From Mycteria americana (taxonomy: Eukaryota; Chordata; Aves; Ciconiiformes; Ciconiidae): a stretch of DNA of 64,000 nucleotides. The translations under genes were made by a program, and so were the position numbers. A model generated the notes under the pieces. That model had not been told where the DNA came from. It searched no databases and worked only from the letters and a program-made list of their open reading frames with translations. Numbering within the stretch: the stretch's first letter is position 1; each line of letters begins with the position of its first letter. This document shows positions 47,661 to 60,564 of this stretch, piece after piece. The DNA lies in assembly GCF_035582795.1 (NCBI RefSeq), contig NC_134369.1:61008001-61072000 (forward strand), read 5' to 3'.

Positions 47661-50600
47661 AAGTTCACTGTTTCTTCCTCCAGCCACAGTGTATCAGTTA
47701 CTCAAATTAAAGGACAGGCCTGCTGTGAAATAGAAAGTGTTCCCCAACTTGCAGCGATTTCTCATAAAGATACTGTACCAATCAGTTCGATACCTGTGGC
47801 TTCCTACTAAAAGTAAATGATATTTCACAGCAGCTAACCAAGCACACAAGGATGTATAAATTAAGCAAAATACTCTTTATTCACCTTTTGTCTTTAAGTG
47901 ACCACTTTGTGTGCATACAAATACAAAGGGATTTTTTTCTTTTTAAAGGCAGCTAATGAACATACCTAGTTTTTGGCTCTAGTACACATGAATTCTTCCA
48001 GTAATAAAACAGGGTTAATTTTCTACTTAAAATTCAGTTTTCTATTTGAATTGAGATTTTTATTTGTACCAGAATCTCTCCTTGGTAACTAGTAAAGAAA
48101 TATGCCCAGTATGAAATCATAAGCCCACTGACATAACCACCAAGACCTATCTTTTAGTAAAAGTTGTTTTAATTTTTGGAGTAAGATTGAATTTTGAGTC
48201 CTTTGTACTTCAAGAACTCTATGTGCCTCTTGAAGAATATCAACTCAGGAACTGCTAGTTTAGATGGGAATTATTATTTCTGAGTTCTTTCAAGTAAACC
48301 TATCCATGGGGCAGCAACTGTATGCAGATTGGATTCGTCCAGGAACTCATTTACAAATTTCATTGCCTTCCACTAGAAATCCCAGACACGTGTCTATGCC
48401 CTTGCCTTCTCTAAAATAAAAGTATAGCTGGTAAATGACTTGAAAAGCTCAGATATATGACATGAATTGTCCTTATCATCAGAGAAGGCAAAAACCAATA
48501 TTACAGATACTAACCATCCCGTGTACTGTGCCACTTAAAAGGCACTTGGATGCTGCATTAGAGAGAGCTGCCTCTCTGATATTCTGGGAAAGTAAGGCCA
48601 GGAGGCTGCTCAGTGTTTCTGCAGACCTTTTAAAGATACATATGAACTTTTTTCCTAAAATATCACTTCCCAGTAGAGTGAGCAATCACATCCTTTGCAT
48701 ATTTTTCTTCATAAATCTTACATATTGATCCTTTTAATTACTTTTATCGGAACATATTCCACTCTGATTTCTTAGGGTGCCTTGCAGTAGGACTGAAGGA
48801 TGATAATACTTTTAGCGTATTCTTATGTTGTAATCAGCATTGACTGTTTACTTTTCTTGAACTTTCTCCAAGATTTTAACGAATCATACCTTTGCATTCA
48901 CCAAACTCCATTTCCTCCAGTTTTTCCTGTAGATATCTCAAATTCTTTATTTTTCTGTGTTGAAGCTTAAGGTTTTCCTATGTTTCTAGTTGATATATCC
49001 CTGTGGAGCTGTCCATCACCTAATTCCAAAGAACATGAGCCTAATCCTCATGTTGTATAAATTAGCTAATTGCCATCAAATTTGAAGGAGATCATTTACA
49101 CTAGCTTGGGACCTATACTTTCTTTGTGTCTTTAAAGTAAAAAAGAAGAGAAAGTAGAGAATTTTTTTCACGTAAGTAGCATATTCAAAAAAAACCCCCT
49201 AAATATCATAGCACACATTTATAAACATATATAGCTTGATTTTCAGCGCTGGCCAAAATATCTCCAGCACAATGATGAGCAAATAGTTATCTTTTCCTCC
49301 ACCAACCTACGTCACCCAGGTTTTTAGCCATTTTTGTCTCTTGTATATCTTAAAGCCATGTTTCTGACCTTCACACAGCAGCCAGCAGGGGAAACAGGAG
49401 AAACATGCTTCTCTGGCATGTGGGGAGATCTGGAGAACTGCATCTCTGGTTTTGGTCTCTCCCCCCATATTCTGTACTGCACAGCTATACCACTCATGAA
49501 ATCCCTAAACCACACACTGCTGGAAAATAAGAAGGGGATGTGTCACCACATGGTAATGCCTACTCTGTTTCTTATACTAACAGATATTGTGAATCTCCAG
49601 GCTGATCCAGCATAGCTATTTTTATTTTAAGCTCAGTGCTGGATTGGGACTTCAATCATTTTTAGGATTAAAACACCTGGAAACATCTAACTAAGATCAT
49701 CAACAATTTATAGACAAAACTAAAACTGTAAAATAAAAGTTGCAAAACAATTAAAGACACTTGTATTGTCCACCCCAGAGAAGCGAGAGAACAAACAAGT
49801 TTGAGCCCTACGGTACCTAATACATTGAAGGCTCTGGTGAAACTAGTGTGAATTGAAGGGATGAATGATGAAAATTAGTGTGCTTTCATGATGCAATGAT
49901 ACTCAGTGGACGGCAAGAGAATAGCTGCAAACATCTGAAGTAGAGATGACTAAAATTACAATGCTGAGAAATAAATGCAATACCTATCAATCCAGCTCAT
50001 GTCATCTGAACTCAGTTACTTCTCAGCTGTCAGAAAGGCATCTAAATGGGATGTAAAATCTGGTAGATTCCCTTTGAGGACATAAAGGGCTGGATTCTTT
50101 GCCACCACAAGATCTGCTCCACAGAGGGAGCCCGGCTGTAGCTGCCAAGTTCTCAAGCTGCCTGGCCTTGAATGTAAGTTAGAAAAGACTAACAGCTTTT
50201 TAATTGATCATGGTTATCAAAAGACATTCTTCAGTTGTTGATCAGTGTGGCATAGTGTCCTTCTCTTGTCTCCCTGAACAAATCGCATTGTCTCTTTGCC
50301 TGTTTTCTCTAACACAACATCTGTTATGCCAGGATGTTGTGTGGCAGTTGGTAACGGCCTGCGTGGCTTTGAGCCCACTAAGGATGCTTCCATTTCTGAG
50401 TTGGCAGCAGGTGTTTCCAGAGCTTTCTTGCTAATCAGGTTGCTTGCCAGCAGGGATGTTCACTTTTGTCCATAGCTGTGATGGACAAGCTCTGTTTGGC
50501 TGCTTATTCTTGTTTTACGTTATGTTCCTTGAAGGGACTAACTGGCCAAGGTGGACCCCTCTAGAAAGCAGGAGAACATTCCTGTTTCCCAGGGGATAAG

Positions 50601-50989
50601 TTTGCTCACATAAGTGTGGTTTCTGTGGCACAAGAGAGTTGAGAGAGCTTCAGCTCAGAGCAGGGAGCCCGCAGCTCCTGCATAGACTGAGAAACTATTT
50701 AGAGGAACAGAGGGCAGAAATCTGGGACTGAGATGATGGGAATAAATACTGCAGGGACAGAAGGGATTGCTTGGGGTTTGTTGCAACTCAGAAGTATTCT
50801 GTGTTGTCTGAAACCAATCCCAGGAGCAACAATGTACTTGCAAGGACACAGTGGGCAGGAGTCATCGTGGCTATAACAGAAGGACATTAGCATAGCCATG
50901 TTAAGCCAAAGGTTCATTTTGCTCCATATCTTGCGTCTATCGGTGAGCCTCCTACACCACAGGTGCAAAGTTGCAGTAAAAATGAAAGA
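47661..50989. other. Non-coding sequence
   Basis: No gene or recognised element was found. Frames are under 95 codons and overlap on opposite strands. Confidence 0.6.
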
Positions 50990-51835
50990 CTGAATCAAAA
51001 GCATTCTGAAAATCTAAGGATTTATCAATTGCATCATCCTTATCCATATTTTTATTGACTTCTGGAAAGAACTGTAAAAGACTTGCAATGAAGGTCTTCC
51101 CTTTATAAAAAAAACATACTGACTTCACAAAAAAAACCCAGGTTGGCTCTTGCCAGTTAAATCAGATGTACCACATGTCCATTAATTCCATTCTTTATTA
51201 CAGGTTCTACTAATTTGCTCTATATAGGCCTGTTGATTTCCCATAACTGCTCTGGAAACCTTTTTTAAAAACAGACATCTTAATGTCACCCCTGAGTCCT
51301 CAGGTATAGGTGTAATTTCAGTAAGAGGGCATACACTATGATTAGTAATTCAGCTATTTCATCCTTGACTTCCTTTGGATCTCATGAATGAATACACTCT
51401 GGTCCTGGTGATATGTGACTGTTCATTTTTCAGTCAGTTCCAGCATCCCTTCAGCATCAGTTCAGTTTCTGATGAGTTCCCCATAAAGAATGATTTTTCA
51501 ATAGGAATATCCCTCGTTTCTTCTGCAGTGAACACTGATGCAGCAAAATTCTCTACCACCTCTGGAACTGCTGTGTTCTCTGAGCATGTCTTCCATACCC
51601 TGATCATCAGTGGACCCTACAAATTTTCTGGCAGGCCTTTTGTTTCTGATGAGTATTAATAAATACTTATCAGTAGTTTTGATTACTTTTGCTAGTTGTT
51701 CTTCAATGTCCTTGTTGCTGTTTCTTCTTTTGTTTCTAGACATACCAAGGGTGTATATATCTACCCATTTACATTCTTTCCCACTCAGTCATTTCCAGGT
51801 TCCTCTATTTTAAAGCTACTGTTTTAGTCCATGTT
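50990..51835 (-). mobile_element. Ancient CR1 (L3-like) LINE, linker and RT fingers, antisense
   Basis: Read on +, the order of blocks is the antisense of old amniote CR1. GGTCTTCCCTTTATAAAAAA and ACATGTCCATTAATTCCATT (about 51090-51195) match the region before the RT fingers. CTCTGGAAACCTTTTTTAAA near 51250 corresponds to a 'FKKG' block and ATGATTAGTAATTCAGCTAT (51338-51357) to the 'IAELLTV' area. CTCTGGTCCTGGTGATATGT near 51398 matches 'SPGPDG' and CTTCTGCAGTGAACACTGAT near 51520 matches 'ASVFTAE'. ATTTTCTGGCAGGCCTTTTG near 51625 falls in the linker. It keeps order over more than 800 bases but has no usable frame. Confidence 0.7.
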
Positions 51836-53879
51836 CCATTAAAACCTAGTTTATTTGAATTTTAAATAATTTTGAGAGATCACTACAGGAGAAGATCCAG
51901 GCAAAGCCTTCTCAGAGCACTAGCCAATTTAAGGTCCCTTCATAATGCTGTTCTTCCTCTACATCCTATTAAAGGGTCTAATTTGATTTCTCACTTCTCC
52001 CAAGCAGGAGTCATCAGCAGCCCACCATCTGCACAGAGCAGAAGGAAAAAATATGTTTCTAAGGTGCTTCAGGAATGTGTTTAACTTCAGCAGTTCCCAG
52101 GTAATAGAGAATGCTTCCAGAATGACGCTGGCAAAATAGTTTATGCTTAGTTAATCATTAGCTTTTGTTTTCAAATTTGGAAGTAAATATTTATTTGATG
52201 CTCTTGAGTACCTGTTCTTTTTCAGATATTGTATGCTTCTTGTCATTGATTCTTCCACCCACCAGCGTAAATCTCAAGACAGAACATCTGTTACTAAGTT
52301 CTCTGTGTGTGAGCTTGGACTTTCGTTTGAAGAAACCACACAGGAAATTAGACGCTGCTGTCCAGTTTGTTCTTGGTACCCATGCAGCATTTCAAAAGCT
52401 TTAAGGTCTCACTGCTTTATTAGAGTTGAATTAGAGTTCATTACTAACAGGGGACAAGTTCCAGACTACATCCACCTCAGAGCCAGTAGCTCTAGTCTTC
52501 CAAGCGGCAAACCCTCTGTGAAAAAAAGCCTGAAAATCACGTAACTCATTGCTCAAATCACTGCTATTCTGCAGTGATCTTTCATGATGGCTGTCCTACA
52601 AAACTGTTAAGATATAGAGGCTTGTAAATGTGTGCGCTCAAATGAGATGACATTTTTGAAGTAGTTCTTGGAAACAAAATTAACTATGAGTCTCAAAATT
52701 TTCATGTCCAAATGTAGCATTCATTTTAAATGATTTAGTTTCCCTTCAGTCATTTATTTATACATACACAAGCCACCCTCGTTCATCCCCTAGATGCAGA
52801 CATAAACAAATTAATTAATTGTTTTCTCCAACAGCCTTAAAAATGAAAGAGTGAGAGAGATTTTCTGTTTCTAAATACTCAGAAGCTGCTACTATAGGGA
52901 CTTAATAATTACCAGAGTGACAAGAAAGAAGCAAGTGTTAAAATGGGAATAGACATCATATTTCCTTGAATCGTAGGATCTGCAATAGAAGTTTAATCAT
53001 TCTTCACATGACAAGGCTATCAGGAGAAAACGTTATGGCTGTAAGACAAATCATATGGTAGGGATAGAGGCCAAACACTAACAATTTCAAAACAGTGGCT
53101 TTTCTACTAAAGAGCAGGAAAAGATGTCACTGGATATCTGGATGCATTTCTGGACAAGTCAAAGGCACGATCTGTGTTGGTACCAATTATATTAGGGAGG
53201 TGTGGAGAACATCTAGAGGCTAAATTTAGATGGCAGTACTAGGAAAAAGAAGTCTAGAAAGACAGACCTGGAAGACAGATTCTGGGTCACTGAGTCCCAG
53301 CACCTTCACCAATTGCACCACAAGATCGCTTCATAAATATATCAAGAACCCCATTCACAGTAAGAGTGTTTCATTTGCTCTTGATACTCCTTCTAAAAGG
53401 CTATTCAATACTCTGTTATAAACATTCTTCAAATTTCCAGACAAATTTAATTAACGTCCAGTTTAAACCAATCTGGTTTTGTGCTGGCTTTGTCCTCTGC
53501 ACAGATAACTCTTTTCTATCCTCAGTGATATATTTATAGACAGCAGCTGTTCTCAGCCTAGGCTGAGCTCAACAGTCTCTTCTGGTCATATTGGTTACTG
53601 TCCAGGTCTCGCCATTCCCTTCCCTCTGCACCTCTCACAGCTCAGTTGCCTCTCTGGGTGACCCTATGCAACTGAGTGGTTGGGGTTGTAGGGACACTGC
53701 AAATTAACAAGATCTTGCACTGCCCATTCATCGATTGTTTTTCTGAGCAACTGTGTTTTACTGGCAACAGTAATCAGCTACAGATCCATTGTTACACTGT
53801 GCTCTGGTCCTTCTCCTCAGTCATTTCCCATGGATGTCTTTTAAAATCCTGACTTAAAATCTGAGTCCTCAAATGAACA
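51836..53879. other. Non-coding sequence
   Basis: No gene was found. Overlapping frames at 52165-52404 and 52233-52544 lack motifs. GC-richer DNA at 53560-53700 is unassigned and might extend the old CR1 that begins near 53880. Confidence 0.5.
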
Positions 53880-54410
53880 AATTTGCATGCCATTTAATTG
53901 AACGCCATCTCATTTCACCTCCTATTAATTTATTCACTTCCTCAAGTCTTGTTTTCTTTTATGGAGATCTTATGAGATCTTGACCATTTGCAACATGAGG
54001 GATTTCCTCAGCACATTTCTATTTTTTGTGCCAAGATCATTACTGAAAATATTAAACAAGGTTGATCTGGAAAAATACCCAAGAAGAACTCCAGTAATCT
54101 CCCTCCATCCATCCAGATACTTTTCCTTTCTACTTTTCCTGTTTCCATCTCCCCTCTAACCATCTTACCCAGATTACAGTTCCTGCACTTTAATTCCTGA
54201 CTTTTCCACTTAACTAAATTCCCATGTGACACTGGTTTGTTGATATCCAGATAGATGGTTTCATTCCCGTTTCAGTTGTCTAGAAAATTAATTATCATAT
54301 TAAAGAAAGTTATCCATTTTTTCTGATAGCATCTATGTTTGGTAAACCCCTTTTACGTCTTTCCCATTTACCATGACATTCAAAATAGAAAATTCCTTCA
54401 GGAAAGAATT
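53880..54410 (-). mobile_element. Ancient CR1 (L3-like) LINE, RT palm region, antisense
   Basis: ATCATTACTGAAAATATTAA, then ACAAGGTTGATCTGG (about 54037-54071), matches the antisense of the RT motif C region ('aatcattgatgaaaatgttgaacaa...gacc'). TTGATATCCAGATAGATGGT and AATTATCATATTAAAGAAAG (about 54240-54310) match the antisense of the motif A block ('aaagcttttgatacagt' side). TTTGGTAAACCCCTTTTACG (about 54339-54358) matches the 'QHGF' neighbourhood. It is old and heavily mutated. Confidence 0.6.
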
Positions 54411-57041
54411 CCCTTAAAAGTGGGGTGAGAAGCTCTGCATTCTTGAAGAGCAAGTCAAAACTGGTGAGCAAAAGTGGTGGTGTAGACTAAGGAGAAACCT
54501 GTGTGCAAGTCTTCATTGTTTCATCTCTTACATGAATGTGTATGCAACTCTTTGCTTTGACATTGTTTTTGAGCCAATTTAAGCAGAAATTCCAAGGAGA
54601 GCCAAACTTGTTCAGTTAACAGCAAATACACAGAGGGAAGAGAGATCCAATCCAAGAGTGTTACACAGGGAAATCGCCTGTTCTAAGAGCTGCTCTTGTC
54701 AAGGCTATAGAGATTTGCAAAGCACATCCCTCCCTGTGACAGGAACAGATATACGTCCCCAAATCTCCTGAAGAATAGAAAGAAATTACATCTGATCTAG
54801 GGGGACACATTATATACTCGCTGCTCACTGACATGCATTTTGAAAAGAATGAGTGCAGAAGTTTAAATAAAAACAGGCAAGTAGATACAGAGTCTGGTAT
54901 GTTAGAGCAAGACTCTTGATTTGAATTGCTAAGTTCTACAGCAATAATAATAATAATAGTAATAATAATAGTATCATAAACACTTCTATAGCAAAGCACA
55001 AAATTAAAGATAAAAGTCATCTTTGTCTCATAGCAAGCTGCAACATTAAGTGGGAAATACGGAAAATGCCTCAAAGACTCAGTAAAGCCCTTCAAGGCAT
55101 ATGTCTTGGGTGATCTGTATTTGAGAAGCCAATATTTCTTTAAAGAAATAAAGCCAACTTATCTCTGGGGGATAATAAGCTAGTGGTGAAGTATTTTTCC
55201 TTTCTGCACCAGCAGAGATAGTTGCTCATGGTAGGGAGAGCAAGCGCTGCCTACCCTCATCCGTGTCAGATACAGAACAGTCTTTATCCACTGTTCTAAA
55301 TCAGACCTCAGGCATATCTTTACATGTTTCTTATCCATACCCACTTACAGATGTCAGCAGCTTCCACTCCAGAGAAAATGTTTTTCTTTCTGCTGCAACG
55401 TGAATACAGATCTGCCCCTGCGTCTATAAGCCACTGTTGGTTTCCTTATGTGTTTTATTTGCAGCATTACGCTAACATTAGAAATTAAATGACCCCTCTT
55501 GGAATTTTAAATAACTAAATAAATCCCCATCTCGTTCATCCAATCCCTCTTAGAAAAAAAAAAAACACCACCTTCTTTTCAAAGAAATGCTATATTCTGA
55601 GCAGCAGACCTCTGTCACTTCAGATGAGCTGCACCTCTCATCTCGCAGAGGTCAGTGCGGTGCAGTGCAATGACAATGGACGACTGTCTTACATTATTTT
55701 TTCAGAGTATCGTCAGCCCACAGCAGCCAAGCAGCAAGGCTGCTCAGAGCACCGTTCTGCGCTGGGTAACACATTGTCATGGCAACCAAACAAATGGGTC
55801 ATCCCACTCCTGCTCGGTTTCATTGTTGCATAGTGTGTAAAAGAAATCACAGCACGAGTGTGAATGTGTCTTTGACCTTCTGCAAGAGTGAGCCAAGTTC
55901 CCTTCCTAATCGGCCCTTGGGCACAGTACCTCTTGGGGAGGCACTGGGCCTGTGTGGCTGCTCAGGGACATGCAGATGCTTAGGTCTATAAGTTCAGAAG
56001 GTGAAGACAAAGGCTTTGGAGTGAAAGCAACTGCTAGGAACCAGTGATGATCTCCAAGAAATCATTGGGCAGTAGAGGGAAACACACTACTAAAGCAAAG
56101 GCAATGAAGTGGGAATGGCTGAGCCAAGTGCTGGTGGTGGAATAACTGGGAAATGTGGTGATGTAGTGGGACAAGTGGATGAGGGAGTCCTCTGAGAAGT
56201 GTGAAGCTGTGTTTCTGCTGAGCACTGATTTCTTGACTTCTGTCCTGTGCTTTCCTCACTGTTCTAGTCTTGTTCTCCTTCCTCATGCTTTTTCTCCTTC
56301 CCATTCTTTTGTGGGTTCTGTAATAATCCTTCGCTGACACTTCATCTTCTGTTCCTGTGGTCCTATTAGCTCATACCCTCCCTGCCACTCTCCATAGCTT
56401 CCGGTAGGACTGTTTCAGTATCACCTATCCTTTACATTGCAAGATACTTTCTATCGTGAGGCCTTGTTTTCAGACAGATGAGAACTTAATCAAGTTTATA
56501 GCTATTCCAGCTGGAATTGTGTGTGCCAGACATCTGCATGAAGAAGGTATTTTCTTGAAGTTTATGTAATTATTGTCAGCCAAAATTCACAACACATTTC
56601 CACGATTCAGGATAGGGCTGACATGGAGCTGGGCCAAAATTATGGTAATCTTAAAAAAATTTAAACAAATTTCCCACACTTTACCCTATCCCCATGGTAT
56701 AGAGCAGGGATATGCAGTTTATCAGGACATGCTGCAGTTTCCTTCAGGGCATGCTTCCTGTTTTCCTTATGAATATCTGCTCTTTTCCAAATAAGATATA
56801 AGCCCCTGAAAAATTGTCATTTGCACATCTCAGCAGAGAATTCTTAGTGTTTACCAGATAAGACCCCAGCAGGTTTTGTTTATGCTGTGCATGCTGCAGG
56901 CCAGAGACTGGAGTGCAGTGTCGCCAAAGGGGAGCATGAGACCATAGTCTGAAAAAGATAAGCAGATCCTTGAGATGGGAGCTGGATCAAGAGGAAGACC
57001 AAGACTACTAGGCAAGAAGATGAGTTTAAGATGATGAGCAG
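54411..57041. other. Non-coding, with a CpG-richer patch at 55615-55870
   Basis: No gene was found. The 144-codon minus frame at 54661-55095 crosses an (AAT)n microsatellite and has no recognisable domain. The patch 55615-55870 is richer in CpG and holds an X-box-like word, ATTGTCATGGCAAC (55773-55786). From about 56920 the + strand becomes purine-rich. Confidence 0.5.
54942..54971. repeat. (AAT)n microsatellite
   Basis: About ten AAT units with one interrupting GT. It gives the II/T repeats in an opposing-strand chance frame. Confidence 0.9.
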
Positions 57042-57400
57042 AATCATAGAATCATAGAATGGTTTGGGTTGGAAGGGACCTTAAAGATAATCTAGTCCAA
57101 CCCCTCTGCTATGGGCAGGGACACCTTCCACTAGATCAGATTGCTCAAAGCCCCATCAAACTGGCCTTGAACACTTCCAGGGAGGGGGCATCCACAATTT
57201 CTCTGAGCAACCTGTTCCAGTGTCTCATCACCCTCACAGTAAAGAATTTCTTCCTTATATCTAGTCTAAATCTACCAGTTTTAAAAAAAATCTGGTTTAA
57301 AATCTACCTCTTTCACTTTAAAACTGTTATCCCTATCACTACACTCCCTGATAAAGAGTTCCTCCCCATCTTTCCTGTAGGAAGAAGACTTAAAGCCAGT
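57042..57400 (-). mobile_element. CR1 LINE 3' fragment, antisense
   Basis: On + it starts AATCATAGAATCATAGAAT (two octamers on the minus strand), then GGTTTGGGTTGGAAGGGACC, AATCTAGTCCAACCCC, and CACCTTCCACTAGATCAGAT. GAGCAACCTGTTCCAGTGTC and CACCCTCACAGTAAAGAATT follow. This is the reverse complement of a bird-type CR1 3' UTR and ORF2 C-terminus. It ends near TTTCCTGTAGGAAGAAGACT. The 115-codon + frame at 57059-57406 is the antisense of the element and is not a gene. The tail is intact, so insertion is fairly recent. Confidence 0.88.
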
Positions 57401-57870
57401 GATTAGCTGTTTTCAGAGACCAGATCTAATGTGTGAGCAAATGAGAATAGAGACAAAGGGTTCTGGATTTTATGATAGTCCCAGACACTGGGGAAGAACT
57501 GGGACCGGGCAGGCAAGCAGATTGTGGGGAGGGAGTCTGTAATGAAAACATACTAGGTGAGGCTTTGCAGATGAAGAACCACTTAGGTGAGAACAGGGAG
57601 GCACAGGAGGCAGCCATGGGGAGTGAGAGGAGATGCAGTAAATGAAGAGGCTCAGCTCCCCAGAGAGCAGTGGTGCAGCAGGAGGAAAAGAAGGAGTAGG
57701 ACAGATTCTATGAGGACTAGGAAAGAAGAAAGTGGAACTGATTGCAAAGGAAGACTGGTGTGAGAAATCCAAGAAAGGGTACAGAGACTGAGACAGGACC
57801 AAGAGCTATAAAATACTCCGATGAGGAAATGCTGGAAACATGGGGCAGAAGGGATTGATCTTGCGGAGAA
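57401..57870. repeat. Purine-rich (G/A) tract
   Basis: The + strand is dominated by G and A with scattered C and T: GAGGAAAAGAAGGAGTAGGA, GACTAGGAAAGAAGAAAG, and similar. The same character is present before the CR1 (about 56920-57041), so the CR1 appears to have landed inside this tract. Open frames on the minus strand (57470-57802) are low-complexity. Confidence 0.65.
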
Positions 57871-59449
57871 ACAGCAGGAGCTATGCCTGGAGTGGAATTA
57901 AAAGTCCGTAACTCTCACCATTCATCTGCTGTCAGCAAATATATGTAAAACTCCTCAGCAAAAGGCCTCATTGCCCCACCAAGAAGGACAACTTTCCATG
58001 GCCAGCAGTTACTTCACTAGCTCAAGCTGCAGAGTTCTGTGCAGTAGCTCTAGATGTTGCCAACACACAGGTGAACCACGAAGACACCAGGATGATGCCA
58101 CATTATGGGATATTCTGCTCCTGTTTCTGATTTACAAACAAACCAACCATCAAAAAAGCAGAATATTACCTGCACACTGCTTTTAAAACAACATGAAGCT
58201 CGCAATGCATCAGAAATGCACTTCTCTGTGCAATCTTTTCTCAACTTACTTGTATGACTTTATTATGGTGGAAGGTTTACTTAAAGGTCACGCACTTTTA
58301 TTGCAACAGGAAGCAGGGCTCAGTTTTATGGAACAGCCTGTTGTGAAAATGAGCTATGGCTGTGCTGTGAAAGGTGTACAGTCTGCAGGCCCACAGGCTG
58401 GAAGGTGTGTACAGAGGGAAGCAGGAGAATAAAGTCTGATCTCTGCATTAAAACTTCTGCAGAATTATCTTCTACCCTGCCTCTCTCCATAATGTTGTCT
58501 ACGATGCTAGGCAAGTCACTAGGGCCAAACTATTCATGTGTAGCAATTACGTTTTACTTGTTATCTGGGTCTCTCACTTGAGCCTGAATTGATAAGGTGT
58601 TGTGCTTTCACCATTGCCTTTCGCATCTTTGAGAGCTGTGCTTTGAATGTCTAATGTGCTAAATGCACTGAAAAAAAGGTCCTCCTTTGGCAACGCAGAA
58701 CAAACAGGAACTGTTTATTTTAATTTCTTTTGTTCCTCAGTCCTCCAGATATAAAACGGATGTACGAGTACTGCCTTATGTTACAGAGATGTTCTGAAAA
58801 CATGTTCTTTTCTATTTGTGTAGCTGTTGGATGTTAACACGAGCAGAATGAAAAGTCTCAGAGAAAGTTCAATAACTCTGTCTATAGAACAGGTTGTGAA
58901 AAGTGCAGGAGATAAGGCACAGGAGCCACATGAGTAAACAAAATACTGAAAAGCTATTTAAAAGGTGAGTACTCAATCAGGCAGATGTGCTGTGAAAAAA
59001 CACAGTATGTAATGATGAGATTGCAGATGGAATTAGAAAGTATAATCACAAAAAGCCAAATTAAGTTTGCATACAGATCTTAATTCTTGCATTTCCTATC
59101 TGTTGAGGGCTTGCCTTTTCAGCCTCAAAAATAATACAATAATATAACATTGTACAGGTCTTGTACAAACTCATACTTTCCGCAACAGACACAAACAAAT
59201 GTCCAAATGATAAGAAAACCCCATCCTTCAGAGCCATGGGGATAGTGTACTCTTTTCTAGATCATTGTGGTCATGTTATTTGGGTGTGGTTGTATCCTGG
59301 TCTGTTGTTCTGCTTTCATTTTTGTGTTCTTTCACATTTTTTCTGAGTAAGAGTGTACCTTTCTATATATTTATACAGTGCCCTATGCAGTCAGATTACA
59401 GTCCTGATAGCAGTTGAGAGATGTTTAATGCAACACAAATATTAAATCA
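57871..59449. other. Non-coding sequence
   Basis: No gene, RNA gene or recognised repeat was found. Confidence 0.6.
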
Positions 59450-59600
59450 TCTTGGTATTGTCAAAATGACTAGGAGCCCATCACAGAGACTAGTATTTTA
59501 GAAATGCAATATAAAAAGGCAGTCCTTGACCTAAGGAATTTATAAATTTAAAATAAGACACAGCCATATAAATCAGACATAGACACATAAAAAAGACACA
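59450..59600 (+). repeat. MIR-type ancient SINE remnant
   Basis: The chain TTGGTATTGTCAAAATGACT, AGGAGCCCATCACAGAGACT, AAATGCAATATAAAAAGGCA, GTCCTTGACCTAAGGAATTT and ATAAATTTAAAATAAGACAC parallels an amniote SINE consensus. That consensus reads: 'tattaccgtagcacctaggagcccc', 'tgctgtacaaacacagaacaaaa', 'cagtccctgccccaaagagcttacaatctaa'. Five blocks in order make chance unlikely. The family name is uncertain. Confidence 0.6.
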
Positions 59601-60564
59601 AGCAGATGAAATAATAATAAAATACAGTGGTCAGATCAGCAAAAATCAGTAGTTTTCTGCATTTATGCAAACATAATTGAGAGCATTGTTGTATCTTTCA
59701 TACTAGACCTGCTTGCCACTGCTTTCCAGAGCTGCAGTTAAAGGGATAGCTATTTATTCTCCTTCTTGTCACTAGAGGCTTTTATGTATAGTAAGCAAAA
59801 TGCAAGCCAGTGATCGTGTAATATATGATTGATTCTTTGTTGTGTTTCCAGTTCCCAAAGCCCTGTTGTGTCCACTGTGTATCACCATCTAAAAAATTAA
59901 TTTTGTAAGGTATAACAAAAAGGGAGAATAGATCAAAATCTATATGATAGCAATGGTGAACATTACTGAATCAGAAAACTAAGTTATTCAATGTTACTGC
60001 ATTATGCAAGAGAGCAGGACTCAAAACATTTATGACACATTTCTGTTTGAAGATGGGAAGGGAATAGCGGGAAAATCACACTTTTGAACAGAATGCCTAA
60101 GGATTATCACACTCGGAAGAGAAATATCATATTTGTGCATGTGTTCAACATTCACAAACAATATGTAGATGAAATATTTAATTAGTTTATAGAGGACCTG
60201 CAAGTGTGAACAATTTATAGCTAGCATAATTCATGGTAGCAGTGAAAAAGATAATAAAAGACAAAAATTTAAAAATGACTACTTCAAGAATGTAAGCACA
60301 TAGACCTTCCAGCAGAAGATCCATCGTTCATATTAGTTTAGGAAACTGAAAATGTGCCCACTTCTGAAACAAAGAACCAGTACTTCCCTTGCCAATAGCC
60401 ATCAGGATTGGAAATTCAGAATGAAAAGGAACTCTGTATTCAGTTCCAGTTTTTAACATGATGTGTACTGAATAGCTCCTTTTCCTTTTTTTCCTCTCTA
60501 ATTTCTTTCTTCCTCTTTCCAAGTCTATGGTTCACTCCAAAGGTGGCAATATAGTAAGAAGAAG
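59601..60564. other. Non-coding AT-rich sequence
   Basis: Nothing recognisable. Confidence 0.6.

Noticed and set aside
54661..55095. 144-codon minus frame
   Set aside because: It crosses an (AAT)n microsatellite, which supplies the II-rich stretch. No known domain.
57059..57406. 115-codon plus frame
   Set aside because: It is the antisense of the CR1 3' fragment.
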